64,000 nt of DNA from Stemphylium vesicarium (taxonomy: Eukaryota > Ascomycota > Dothideomycetes > Pleosporales > Pleosporaceae), in NCBI GenBank assembly GCA_004380135.1, contig QXCR01000107.1, positions 37,674 to 101,673 of the forward strand. Reading direction: 5' to 3'. A program made the translations under genes and the position numbers. A model generated the notes under the pieces. That model made no database searches. It saw nothing but the letters and a program-made list of their open reading frames with translations, and was not told where the DNA came from. This document shows, piece after piece, positions 34,000 to 43,449 of this stretch. How positions within the stretch are numbered: position 1 is the stretch's first letter; each line of letters starts with the position of its first letter.

Positions 34000-34444
34000 G
34001 GCGGGGTGGTAAAAGGTTGGGCGGAGGGTGACGGAAGAATGACGGAGGTTTGAAATGGAGGGAGCAAGTCATGCGCGATTGCAGGCGCGGGTGCAGGCGC
34101 AGTCAACCCATATTGGCAGCTTTTTTGGTGTGATTAAGCGGGCTGTTGAGCCACACGTCTTTGCTAGTAATGACGATGATCAAGGGCACAAGCTTGTACC
34201 ATGACGCTTAAGCAGCGCTGGAGTGGCTTCTGGAACATGGCGGTGCTGCTGGCCGGCTGGCTGGGTGGGGCCCAAGCTTGCTTGCTGCGACGCCCCCCAC
34301 GCGAGAGCTGCAGGGCATTCAGCGGGCAGTACGGTACCTGGCGAGACTACCGACCCAGGCCCATATTGATTCTATTATCACCATCACCACCACCACCACC
34401 ACCATTACCACCATTACCACCATTACCACCATTTATAGCACAAC
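34000..34444. promoter_or_regulatory. 5-phosphatase/DCP1 divergent promoter
   Basis: 445 bp between the two start codons. It includes the CA/ACC-rich DCP1 leader described separately. No TATA box noted. Confidence 0.55.
34378..34432 (+). repeat. ACC/ATTACC tandem repeat in the DCP1 leader
   Basis: A run of six to seven ACC triplets followed by three ATTACCACC units, ending 12 bp before the DCP1 start codon, so almost certainly in the 5' UTR. It lacks G, hence unstructured RNA, and is likely to vary in length between strains. Confidence 0.9.
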
Positions 34445-35236
34445 ATGGCTCCTCACCGCAAAGCCCGCGCCAACCAACCACCGCCACAGCCTCAACCCTC
34501 CGACTACGAGACAGATGCGCCGCCGCCTGCCGTCGACGTGCCCCTCCCACCACCGCGGTCTAACGAAGAGCTCAACTTCTCCGTCCTCCAACGCCACTAT
34601 GCAGGCTTGGTTGCAATCGAGCATGTCACTCCATACGCCGCTCTGTATACATTCAACATCGAGACGCAGCAATGGGAGAAGATGGGCATCGAGGGCACCC
34701 TCTTCATCTGCCAGCTGACGCCCTCACCCATTGGTGCCGAGCGCTACTGTGCCATCATCCTCAACCGCCGAGGCCTAGACAACTTCTACGAGGAACTCAC
34801 TAGCAATGAGGACATGGAGATATCAGACCCGTATGTCATCATTCAGGGCGACGAGCAGGTCTACGGTATCTGGATCTTTGCCGACCCGCCTCCTTCCTCA
34901 ACCGCCAACTGCCGCGTCGAGACTGCCGCCAAGATGATGGCCATTGCCGACCGGGCAAGAGCGAGCCGCGAGGCCCTCCAGCATACAGTCAGTGCGGCCC
35001 AGCCTGCCGAAGCCGCCTCCTCTGCCCCAATGGGTCGCCAGCTGTCACTGCGAGAACTCTTTGGCCAGCAACGCGAACTAGACGCAGACTTCAGCATCCA
35101 CAATCACAACAGCCACCCCATGCCGAGCATGCACCATCAACCCCAGGGATATATGCCACATCCTGGCCCAGCGCAGTCGGGTGTGCTAGGTCAGCTTTTC
35201 ATGAAGGCAAAGCAAAACCACAACGGTCTAGGCTGA
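34445..35236 (+). CDS. DCP1: mRNA-decapping enzyme subunit DCP1
   Basis: Activator of the DCP2 decapping enzyme in 5'-3' mRNA decay, found in P-bodies. Single exon of 263 aa. The EVH1-like DCP1 domain spans about 40-160: LNFSVLQRHYAGLVAIEHVT, YAALYTFNIETQQWEKMGIE, GTLFICQLTPS, CAIILNRRGLDNFYEELT, VYGIWIFADPP and a final helix CRVETAAKMMAIADRA. The tail is Ser/Ala/Gln/His/Pro-rich with two short hydrophobic motifs, LSLRELFGQQREL and the C-terminal VLGQLFMKAKQ, which may bind partners. The ATG at 34445 follows directly on the ACC-rich leader. An open frame continues beyond the TGA at 35234 but lacks DCP1 features. Confidence 0.93.
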   Translation: MAPHRKARANQPPPQPQPSDYETDAPPPAVDVPLPPPRSNEELNFSVLQRHYAGLVAIEHVTPYAALYTFNIETQQWEKMGIEGTLFICQLTPSPIGAERYCAIILNRRGLDNFYEELTSNEDMEISDPYVIIQGDEQVYGIWIFADPPPSSTANCRVETAAKMMAIADRARASREALQHTVSAAQPAEAASSAPMGRQLSLRELFGQQRELDADFSIHNHNSHPMPSMHHQPQGYMPHPGPAQSGVLGQLFMKAKQNHNGLG

Positions 35237-35969
35237 TGTGACTGTTCAGGATCCAAGTCACCTCACCAGCCCTTGCCCAGTCCGGAGCATGGCCATCAAC
35301 ATGCCCAGAGCCTGCAGCCAATGTCACCAACACCTTCGACTCACACTCAGAGGCGAGTGCACAGCGGACCCCAACAAGAGTCTATAGGCTGGGCTCCGAT
35401 AATCGGGTACCTCGTCTACGATGTTACTTGGACCCTGCTGAGATCCGTCTCCATCTTCGTCCTATACTGGCTTGCTTCACACGAGGAAAGTAGAGATGCA
35501 CAGATCGTCTATCTTCTCGTTTCCATCCAGATCTTGCAGCTCGACGCGTCTCTCAAGGACTACTAGTATGGGTCGTTGAAGAAGGGCTGCAAATGCAAGT
35601 GTCGGAAATCCTTTGCACCGGCCTATCAAGGCAGCTCTGTGGTTGTGTAGAGGCAGAGGCTAAGCGGCTGTTGAGCGTGCGAGCTTCATGTTTGCTATTC
35701 ATTGTCAGAAAGATACCCCATTCCAAGATCAATTTCATCGTTCAAAGTATTGAAACATACTCAAGTTCCAGTCTAGTGCAGTGCGCTTGTGTTGTGGCAC
35801 TGATGCCAATCCTTCAGGTACTTGGTAGGGCTGACGGTGACCTCACCCTTCCCGCACATCCCTGCACTTTACCCCACGGCGGGGCAGCCGCTGTCCCAAA
35901 AATTTCCCGTCGCAACAGTAAAACATCACAAACACACATCGTCGCATCCATACATCCCGATCGCACATT
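35237..35969. other. DCP1 3' flank and GAR synthetase promoter
   Basis: 733 bp. A plus-strand ORF (35273-35566) contains a hydrophobic stretch but has no recognisable homology and probably is chance. Nothing else seen. Confidence 0.5.
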
Positions 35970-37321
35970 ATGACAGAAAGCGTCCGCGTCCTCCTCGTCG
36001 GCAACGGTGGCCGTGAACACGCCCTTGCCTGGAAACTCCTTCAATCGCCCTCGACCGAGCACATTTACGTCTGCCCCGGTAACGGCGGTACCGCAACGCT
36101 TTCGTCCAAAGTCACAAATGTCACCCACATAAAGGACACCGACTTCGCTGGCCTCGTCCAGTTCGCAAAGGAGAAGGAAGTCAACCTCTTAATACCCGGA
36201 CCTGAAGCGCCGCTTGTTGCAGGCATCGTCGACTACTTCAAGGAGAATGGATTGCCGAGCATCAAGGCGTTTGGTCCTTCGATGAAGGCCGCGACCATGG
36301 AAGGTAGCAAGACATTTAGCAAGGACTTTATGAAGCGACAGAACATCCCCACGGCCGCGTATGAGAACTTTAGCAAATACGAGGATGCAAAGGCATACCT
36401 AGACACCGTCTCTCACACGGTAGTGATCAAGGCATCAGGCCTCGCAGCAGGAAAGGGCGTCATTATACCACAAAGCAAGGAGGAAGCCCAAGCAGCGCTC
36501 AAAGACATCATGCTGGATCGCGAGTTCGGTACCGCGGGTGACGAAGTAGTCATTGAAGAGTTCCTCGAGGGCGACGAACTGTCCATTCTCACTTTCAGCG
36601 ACGGCCGCACCATCAAGTCCCTCCCGCCCGCACAAGACCACAAGCGCATCTTCGACAACGACGAGGGTCCCAACACAGGCGGCATGGGTACCTACGCGCC
36701 CACACGAATCGCGCCGCGCGACGTCCTCGACCGCATCGACAAGGACATCCTCCAACCCACCGTCGACGGCATGCGCAACGAAGGCTTCGAGTTCAAGGGC
36801 GTCCTCTTCACCGGTCTAATGATGACCAAGAATGGCCCCAAGGTCCTGGAATACAACGTTCGATTCGGCGACCCCGAGACGCAGAGTCTGCTCGCGCTCA
36901 TGGAAGGCGATCTCGCCAAAGTCATGGTCGCATGCGCCGACGGAAAGTTGGAGGACGTGGATGTCAAGGTATCCAGCCGCTCGGCTGCTACCGTCGTAGT
37001 TGCTGCTGGTGGTTACCCAGGTAGCTATGCAAAGGGCACAGTTATGAAGCTTGATCCTACTCCTGAAGGTAAGTTACACCCCCGAAGTCTCAGTGCTAGG
37101 CATGCGCGATGCTGATAGTTGTAGATGTCGTACTCTTCCACGCTGGCACTTCTTTCGCCGACAACACACTCAAGACGGCTGGTGGTCGCGTGATCGCATC
37201 GACGGCTACGGCGCCGACGCTTGAAGAAGCCGTTGCGAAAGCGTACAAGGGTGTTGAATGTATACACTTTGAGGGCATGCAATACCGCAAGGATATTGCT
37301 GGACGGGCACTCAAGAAGTAA
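35970..37321 (+). CDS. Phosphoribosylamine-glycine ligase (GAR synthetase), monofunctional
   Basis: Second step of purine synthesis: phosphoribosylamine + glycine + ATP gives GAR. Exons 35970-37068 and 37125-37321 (56-nt intron, GTAAGT...GTAG) give 431 aa, the size of bacterial PurD. Markers: VLLVGNGGREHALAWKL, GPEAPLVAGIVD, the ATP-grasp region with VVIKASGLAAGKGVII, EEFLEGDELSILTFSDG, AQDHKRIFDNDEGPNTGGMG, LFTGLMMTKNGPKVLEYNVR, FGDPETQ, and the C-terminal domain with TAGGRVIASTA and YRKDIAGRALKK. A stop follows directly. In S. cerevisiae (ADE5,7) and many fungi this domain is fused to AIR synthetase; no AIRS sequence follows here. The next gene starts on the other strand only 384 bp beyond the stop. 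Confidence 0.93.
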
Positions 37322-37705
37322 GCGGTTTAAACGGAGAAAAGAATTGTTGGATTGGCGTTTTTGAACAACGGGGGCATACCAAGACGACCCCTTGGATGGA
37401 TGATAGATGGACATTAGGCAAAATTTCAAATTCACGTCCCTGTAGCATGGGCGAATCAGTACTAAAGACTTTTTGACCTGCATTGGCATTATTCTTGTTT
37501 AACGGGGAGCTTTTACGTCGTAGACGGTATATACGTCTTGACGGCTTACTACTACCTTTTTCGCCTACCTACCTGGCCATCATCGCCTACATTCGAACAT
37601 GAACAGAGGGGGCTACAACATGGACGCGAGGGTTTGCTTGATGCTTGGGAAGGGCACGACAAGAGTCACATCCACGGGGGCAGCCGAACTCGTTCGCTCG
37701 TCCAC
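37322..37705. other. Convergent 3' flanks
   Basis: 384 bp between the stop codons of the GAR synthetase gene and RNT1. No AIR-synthetase-like sequence in any frame that I could recognise. Nothing else seen. Confidence 0.5.
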
Positions 37706-39019
37706 TCAGGCGCTACCATCGTCTGCAGCAGCAGCGCGCTTCTTCTCCTTCTTCTCTTTCCGATGTTTCTTCTTCTCAGACTCAGGAGCGTCGTCTTCTT
37801 TTTTCCTCTTCTTAACCTCAACAGCAGCATCTTGCTCGTTCGTCTCCTGACGATCACCATCTCCATCAGCTTTAGCCTGCTCCCTCAGCTTCGCAGCTCT
37901 GAGTTCGTTTTTCTGGCGAATCGCGTCCTTGAGCACAGCACCATATCGCTTGAGCGCATCAGCGGCCGCCGCAACACCAGCCTGGACTTTATTCTGGCCG
38001 TCGCCGCTACCGAGCCACTCGTCGGTGTAGCCCCAGCCAGTGAGGTAAATACCAATGTGGTAGCACTGCACGCTATTCGCATCATACGTCATCGGCCGCT
38101 CTTCCTTGGTAACAAGCTTGACATCTTTGCCCAGCACGAGTTTGTTAAGCTCATTCCGGGCCTGCGGGTTCTCTATAATCTTTTCCCGGAAGCCGAGCAA
38201 CTGCGGCGCCCATAGCTCCGTCAACCACGCCTCTGCGGCCTCGAACCCATGCTCCGGATCCGACAGCACAACGCCTGCGACGTAGGCTTCCACGATATCA
38301 GCGACGACCTTGGCATATTGCTTCGACTTCTTGTCCCACACGGCGCGGTGCTTGAGGCGGTCGGGGAACCCATATGCTTCTGAGAACCGGCCGAGCGTCG
38401 AGTTCTCCACGAGCCGCTCGCGCCACATGCAGAGCTCGGGGACATCGACGTGCGGGAAGCGGTTGTAGAGGGCGCGCGAGGCGATGAGCTCGATGTAGGC
38501 GTCGCCGAGGAGCTCGAGGCGCTCGTAGTCTAGGCTGAGGTCGGAGCCGAGCGTTGAGCCGGGGATGCTGGGGTCGTAGATGGCGGAGCGGTGGGTGAAG
38601 ACGGCGTCGTGGAGATGGGGTTCGCAGATTGGGGGTAAGGGGGGGAGGTCTTTGGCGGCGCGTACTCTGCGCTCGATGTAGTCGGGTATCGCGACTTGGA
38701 CGCCTTTGTCGGGTCGCGCCGAGTCGAGGTCGCGCTTCGCTTGGGAGGATGTGGTGATTGTGTCGCGGGCGCAGAGTCGGCGCCGCAGCTCGTGAGCGTG
38801 GTGAAGAGCTTCCTTGTCTGCACCTGCTGTCGTCTCTTCTGCGACGAATCGGTCCAGTAGCGCTACGAGGCCTGTTTGCATGTCCTGGGAGGAAAGTTCG
38901 GGTTGCGGCGCATTACGGCTGAGCGGCGGGCCATTGCGGTGTTGAGGCTGCTGATGCTTCTTGTTATGCTGGTCGCGGCCGTAATGGTTGAAACCGCCTC
39001 CGCGTTTCTGTGATGCCAT
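37706..39019 (-). CDS. RNT1: Ribonuclease III, RNT1-like
   Basis: Double-strand RNA endonuclease expected to process pre-rRNA, snRNA and snoRNA precursors in the nucleus. Single exon of 437 aa. The RNase III domain spans about 130-290: AVFTHRSAIYD, the signature DYERLELLGDAYIELIAS with its catalytic acidic residues at about 165-175, FPHVDVPELCMWRERLVENS and VVADIVEAYVAGVVL, including the second Glu/Asp pair. A C-terminal region at about 310-400 (QCYHIGIYLTGWGYTDEWLG, VQAGVAAAADALKRYG) resembles a diverged double-strand RNA binding domain. The tail is a run of Lys/Arg/Glu (KKKHRKEKKEKKR), a likely nuclear signal. No Dicer helicase or PAZ domain. It is head-to-head with the mS33 gene. Confidence 0.88.
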   Translation of the reverse strand: MASQKRGGGFNHYGRDQHNKKHQQPQHRNGPPLSRNAPQPELSSQDMQTGLVALLDRFVAEETTAGADKEALHHAHELRRRLCARDTITTSSQAKRDLDSARPDKGVQVAIPDYIERRVRAAKDLPPLPPICEPHLHDAVFTHRSAIYDPSIPGSTLGSDLSLDYERLELLGDAYIELIASRALYNRFPHVDVPELCMWRERLVENSTLGRFSEAYGFPDRLKHRAVWDKKSKQYAKVVADIVEAYVAGVVLSDPEHGFEAAEAWLTELWAPQLLGFREKIIENPQARNELNKLVLGKDVKLVTKEERPMTYDANSVQCYHIGIYLTGWGYTDEWLGSGDGQNKVQAGVAAAADALKRYGAVLKDAIRQKNELRAAKLREQAKADGDGDRQETNEQDAAVEVKKRKKEDDAPESEKKKHRKEKKEKKRAAAADDGSA

Positions 39020-39186
39020 GATGCCAGCAGGAGCGGCTTGTCGTTCACAATGTGTTGTTTACGACAGCTTCCATGGCCAAAAAGTGCACGACATTGCGAC
39101 GGGCGCTAGTTGCGGGCGCCAAGGGCACCTCCGCATGACATTTCACTTTCGCCGCATCCTTGACGACGGTCAGCTAGGTATTCATA
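39020..39186. promoter_or_regulatory. Compact RNT1/RSM27 divergent promoter
   Basis: Only 167 bp separate the two start codons, so both leaders and promoters lie in this space. No TATA box. GGCGCC and GCGACGGGCGC palindromic stretches near 39095-39125 are candidates for shared control. Confidence 0.6.
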
Positions 39187-39607
39187 ATGGCGGTGCCACG
39201 ACAACGGGTATTGGACCTCATGAGGGTGCGTCATCATCTGCTTCGTGGTCAATTGTCCCACACTGACATGCGCAGGTTCAATGCAAGGTCTTCAACACCA
39301 CATACAACCCCGAACGCCTCCGTCTCGGATCGCGCATCCTTCACCAGCGCCTCAAGGGTCCCGCAGTCGCCTCCTACTACCCTCCTAGGATAGGAACGAT
39401 CCCCCAATTGCGCAGCCTGTACCCGGAGCACCAGATTATCGATGAGGAGGAGGAGGACTGGCTGGAGCATCTGAATGTCGCAAAGTCGAGGGGAAAGAGC
39501 GCGCCTAAGAAGAAGAGGACTGCTGCTGGTGAGCATCTAAGGAAGAAACTGGTTGGTTGGGATGCTAATTTTGTGCAGAATCCAAAAAGTTCAACAAGAG
39601 GAAGTAG
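39187..39607 (+). CDS. RSM27: Mitochondrial ribosomal protein mS33 (RSM27)
   Basis: Small-subunit mitoribosomal protein. Three exons, 39187-39225, 39276-39528 and 39579-39607, with two 50-nt introns, give 106 aa. The product opens MAVPRQRVLDLMRVQCKVFN and continues with RLRLGSRILHQRLKGPAVAS, YYPPRI, DEEEEDWLEHLNVAKSRGKS and ends APKKKRTAAESKKFNKRK; this is the fungal mS33/RSM27 pattern over its full length. The first exon is 39 nt and the last 29 nt, so no single ORF shows the gene. The 3' part overlaps the presumed 3' UTR of the minus-strand thioesterase. Confidence 0.92.
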
Positions 39608-39806
39608 ATGGAAGAGGTGGGATGTCGTTGGCGAGAACGATGGTGACTTTCTGAAGTCGACTGAAAGCATCGTCACGAGATACTGTAGACGCAGTGTACA
39701 AAACGCATGGTTTGGCGTTGGATTCATATGGGTCGTATCCGTTGTTGGGTGGATTTCCAAGGTATATACAAGTACGCACTTTCTCTCTGGTACCATCCCA
39801 ACGGCT

Positions 39807-40483
39807 CTACATCTTGCTCTTCATCTCTTTTCCCTTGGCTTTCCACTCTCTGTCAAATTCATCATCCCACGCTGTTCTTACATCAAGGTGCGCGGGCTGT
39901 ACCGGGACGTTTACCTTGTGGTGCTCGACTGTACAATACGTTGTTTTTCCGTCTAGGCTCGTCATATCGCCTCGGATCATGGCCATTTGCTTCCCCACAC
40001 TCACCACTTTGCTGTTGAGCCTGACCCTGATACCGATCGGAACTGCTTTTAGGTAGGAGATGTTGAGGGATCGCGTGACTCCTCCCATGAACTCCCAGAA
40101 GCCAGGTCGGGCTAGCGGACAAAGAGCGGTGGTGGTGGACATGTCGAATATGACGCCCGCAGCCCCGCCGTGCATGACGTCTAGCAGAGTTGAGCTGGCA
40201 TCTGTGAAACGGAACATGGCACGTACTGTTCAAATTGGAGAAGTTGGGCGCTATAAAAATCTCATACGTGACTGCCCCGTCGAGACTCGCATCCACAAGC
40301 TCCAGGTTCTGCATGACTTGGCTGTCAAAGTCCTGAGCATGCTTTAGTACGTACGAGCAAACAATCAAGCACTATTCCTACCACATGATCTTTTGGTCTC
40401 TTGGCTGCAAGTAGGCGGTACCTTTCGAACATTGCGCGTACAGCCGCCATTGCCTTGAGCCGATCCGCATCCCGGTCGCTCAT
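39807..40483 (-). CDS. Hotdog-fold acyl-CoA thioesterase (PaaI/THEM2-like)
   Basis: Predicted to hydrolyse acyl-CoA thioesters. Three exons, 40483-40382, 40332-40227 and 40180-39807 (introns 49 and 46 nt), give 193 aa. The second join was chosen because it gives APNFSNLNNVMHGGAAGVIF, the hotdog strand-helix with the HGG motif at 73-75; a nearer acceptor would need a 25-nt intron. Then STTTALCPLARPGFWEFMGG, TRSLNISYLKAVPIGIRVRL and TYCTVEHHKVNVP, typical of the 4HBT fungal subgroup. N-terminus MSDRDADRLKAMAAVRAMFE is helical, with no targeting signal. Substrate unknown. Convergent with RSM27. Confidence 0.82.
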
Positions 40484-41194
40484 CGTGGGCTGGAGTAACG
40501 TGAACTGCTATGGTATATGATCCAGGTATACCAATTGGAATGTCGGAAAGAAACCCGTCATAGACTGTACCATCGGCTTGGTCGGGTGGTGGTGATGGAG
40601 GGTGATCGACATGAGGCGCGTTGAGTGCCTCGGCTCATCTACACTCGCATCGCACCCAGGAGCACCCGCGCCGGGCAGACGCCATCCTCTTGCAAGAGGG
40701 TTGCACACTTGTTCTTTTTGTCGCTTTTTGCACGTTGAGTGCACCGACTCTTGAACAAGTGGGCATGTTGACATTAGGTGCCTCAGGGACCACCCTGCAA
40801 CGTTTCAGCATCGTGGTTCGCGCACGCCTGCTAGAGATGACTGGTTCCACCTTGTTGGTCGCGCTGTTTCACGAAACGGAGCCACTGCGGACGGCCAAAC
40901 CTCGTCATGACACCCCGATGTACAGCTCGCGCACCCGCCACCAATAAGTAAGACTATAACTTCTCGCAACCTGTTCTATTTCTGGCCAAGTCAACTAGAT
41001 GAAGGGCCCTTTGCAGTCCGAGCTGAACTAGGTCGCTTTCCACCCCCCTCCCCTCTCTCTCTTCCCGATCGCTACGTTGCTTTTAACCAGACTGGGCTGC
41101 TGCAGTCGCATTACTTCTGTCCACATCTCCATTCGCCGCCTTGGGATTGAATTCTTTCACCAACTGGACATAGCATATTGAACAGGTCTTCACT
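40484..41194. other. Divergent thioesterase/MFS intergenic region
   Basis: 711 bp with a pyrimidine-rich tract at about 41041-41068, probably in the MFS gene leader. Small ORFs only; no repeat or RNA gene seen. Confidence 0.5.
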
Positions 41195-42708
41195 ATGGGT
41201 TCAGATACACTACCAGTGCCGGCGACACTGCGCAAGAGGGTCTTGAAGGTCTTGTTCATTTCGCTGCTGTTAGACTTGGTACGTCATCCCGCCCACTCCC
41301 TCGTCGCGTTCCGATGGTTGCATATACCCTTGCGAACACGCGCGCACTCAACGTGAGCTGACAAGACCCCCCCTCCTAAAGATATCCTTTACATTTATTC
41401 TCCCCTTGTTCCCTAAACTCATCGAATTCTACCGTAACCACGAAACCGGCGACCCGGATACAATCCTCTCCAAGATCCTCGCCGGCCTAAACGCATACAA
41501 GAACTCGTTTGCGAAACCCATCAATTCCCGCTACGACATCGTATTGCTCGGCGGCGCACTCGGATCGCTCTTTTCGCTCTGCCAGGCTATTGCATCGCCC
41601 TTTATTGGCACTCTTTCAGACAAATATGGAAGGCGCACGGCGCTGCTGTGGTCCATGGTGGGCAATATCTTCAGCGTTGCGCTGTGGGTTGCAGCCACGG
41701 ACTTCCGGACCTTCCTCGCGAGCAGGATCGTGGGCGGATTGAGCGAGGGAAACGTGCAGCTTGCCATGGCCATCGCCACCGATATTAGCGACGACAGCCA
41801 GCGGGGCTCGACAATGGCGCTGGTGGGCGTGTGCTTCAGCATCGCCTTCACCTTTGGACCCGCGCTCGGTGCATACCTGTCGACGTTGCAGGTCATGGAC
41901 AAGAATCCGTTTGCCATGGCCGCAGGCTTTTCTCTCTTCTTGATTGTCTCCGAGACCATCTATCTATACATTAGCCTCCCAGAGACTCTCCCTTCGGCAA
42001 ACAAGAGCGAGAATGGTACGGCAAATGGAAAGGAAAAGGACGGCCAAGTTCCCATGCCTCATGCGCGGACAAACTCACATTATCTCCTCAACGCTACGCA
42101 CTTTACCTTTATTTTGTTCTTTAGCGGCATGGAGTTCTCGCTTCCCTTCATGACGTACGACCTGTTTGCCTATCAAGCAAAGGACTCGGGGAGGCTGCTC
42201 GGATTCATCGGCTTAGTTGCTTCCCTACTCCAGGGCTCCGTGGTGCGCCGTATGCACCCATTGAAAGTCGTCCAGATGGGCGTGGTCAGCTGCACAATCG
42301 CCTTTGTCATGCTAGGTAGAGTGCAGACGCAAGGTGCGCTCTATGGTGCAGCAGCGCTCTTGGCCGTTACAAGTGCAACCGTCGTTACCGGTCTGAACAG
42401 TCTGTCGTCGTTTGAAGCGAGCGCGGGTGAACGAGGTAACAAGCTGGGCAACCACCGGAGTTTCGGTAAGTTCTGGCACCGTGTTTCTACATGATGATCA
42501 CTGACGCTATTCTTTTTTTTTAGGTCAAATTGGCCGTTCGCTAGGCCCTCTGATCTTCTGCACCCTCTATTGGTGGGCGGGCCGTGAGACTGCGTACGCA
42601 ACCGGTGCCGCTGGTATGGTTGCCGTGGCCGGATTAGTCTTTGGCGGATTGAAGGTTCCTCCTGGTACCGAGAACGTTGGTAGAAAGGAAAAGAAGGCGG
42701 TTAAATAG
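41195..42708 (+). CDS. MFS transporter, MFSD10/TetA-like
   Basis: Twelve-helix carrier of the major facilitator superfamily. Exons 41195-41278, 41382-42465 and 42524-42708 give 450 aa. Signature MFS motif A between helices 2 and 3: GTLSDKYGRRTALLWS; a further conserved block is RIVGGLSEGNVQLAMAIATD. The cytosolic loop after helix 6 is hydrophilic (PSANKSENGTANGKEKDG). The N-terminus (MGSDTLPVPATLRKRVLKVL) leads directly into helix 1 across the first intron, and the C-terminus is basic. It resembles the eukaryotic MFSD10 ('tetracycline transporter-like') branch, which is usually organellar; the substrate is unknown. A tract of nine T precedes the last acceptor. Confidence 0.86.
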
Positions 42709-43449
42709 ATGAAGATGGTGTCTGATTCTACGTTGTTTTTGTTCGATAGAAAGAGGTGAGAATTTAGGAGATTGGGTTGTTTTGTTTTGTCTAGAACCAT
42801 ACCCGCCCTGTTTCGACCTCAAAGAAGGGCCTTTCGTGACGACTGAGGTGAACAGATACCTTGTCCATACCGAGGAGAAGACGTATCAGTAATAACAAAA
42901 GAATACTACGGTCATGTTCGATTACTCACACCAAAGTCTCCATACGCCCCACTCATGCACTCTGCTTACATTCCGCAACACCACAGCAGCGTAACAGCAT
43001 TAGCAGTCCAAGCTCTCGGGAACACTGCCGGCCGGCCAGCTTTCGGGACAATTGGCAATAATAGGCCTGGGTGATCTACAGCATCAGCAGCCAGCAGCCC
43101 CAAAACGCGCTAGCAACTAGCACACTTTCTTCCCCCGCACACAACTCCGCGTAGTCCTTCTTGACTCGAGAACCTCGGCACATGTCAGTCTTAGCTCCGT
43201 TACCCAAGAGGTCCGAACGTGGGTAGCACGCTTCCGAGGGTTGGGTATTTGTTGCGTATGTGTGCTTAAGATGGTCTCTTATTTCACCTGATTGTTGCTG
43301 CTGTTTCTTTCTGGAGACATTCTGTTGCTCGCTTGTGCCGTTTATTGTTAACTTTTGAGTAAGGTTTAAGCTTTGCTTTGGGAGTGGATAAGTGGATTAA
43401 AGAGAAGAACGAGAAAGAGAAAGAAAAGGAAGGGGAAAGAGAAGAAGAG
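42709..43449. other. Intergenic before the FAT1-like gene
   Basis: 741 bp, 3' flank of the MFS gene then the promoter and purine-rich leader (43390-43449) of the acyl-CoA synthetase gene. No other feature seen. Confidence 0.5.

Noticed and set aside
35273..35566. 97-aa ORF after DCP1 with a hydrophobic stretch
   Set aside because: No splice link to DCP1 that keeps frame, no homology recognised, likely 3' UTR.
40202..40226. 25-nt intron in the thioesterase gene
   Set aside because: Too short for splicing; a 46-nt intron ending at the next AG gives the conserved HGG motif in frame.
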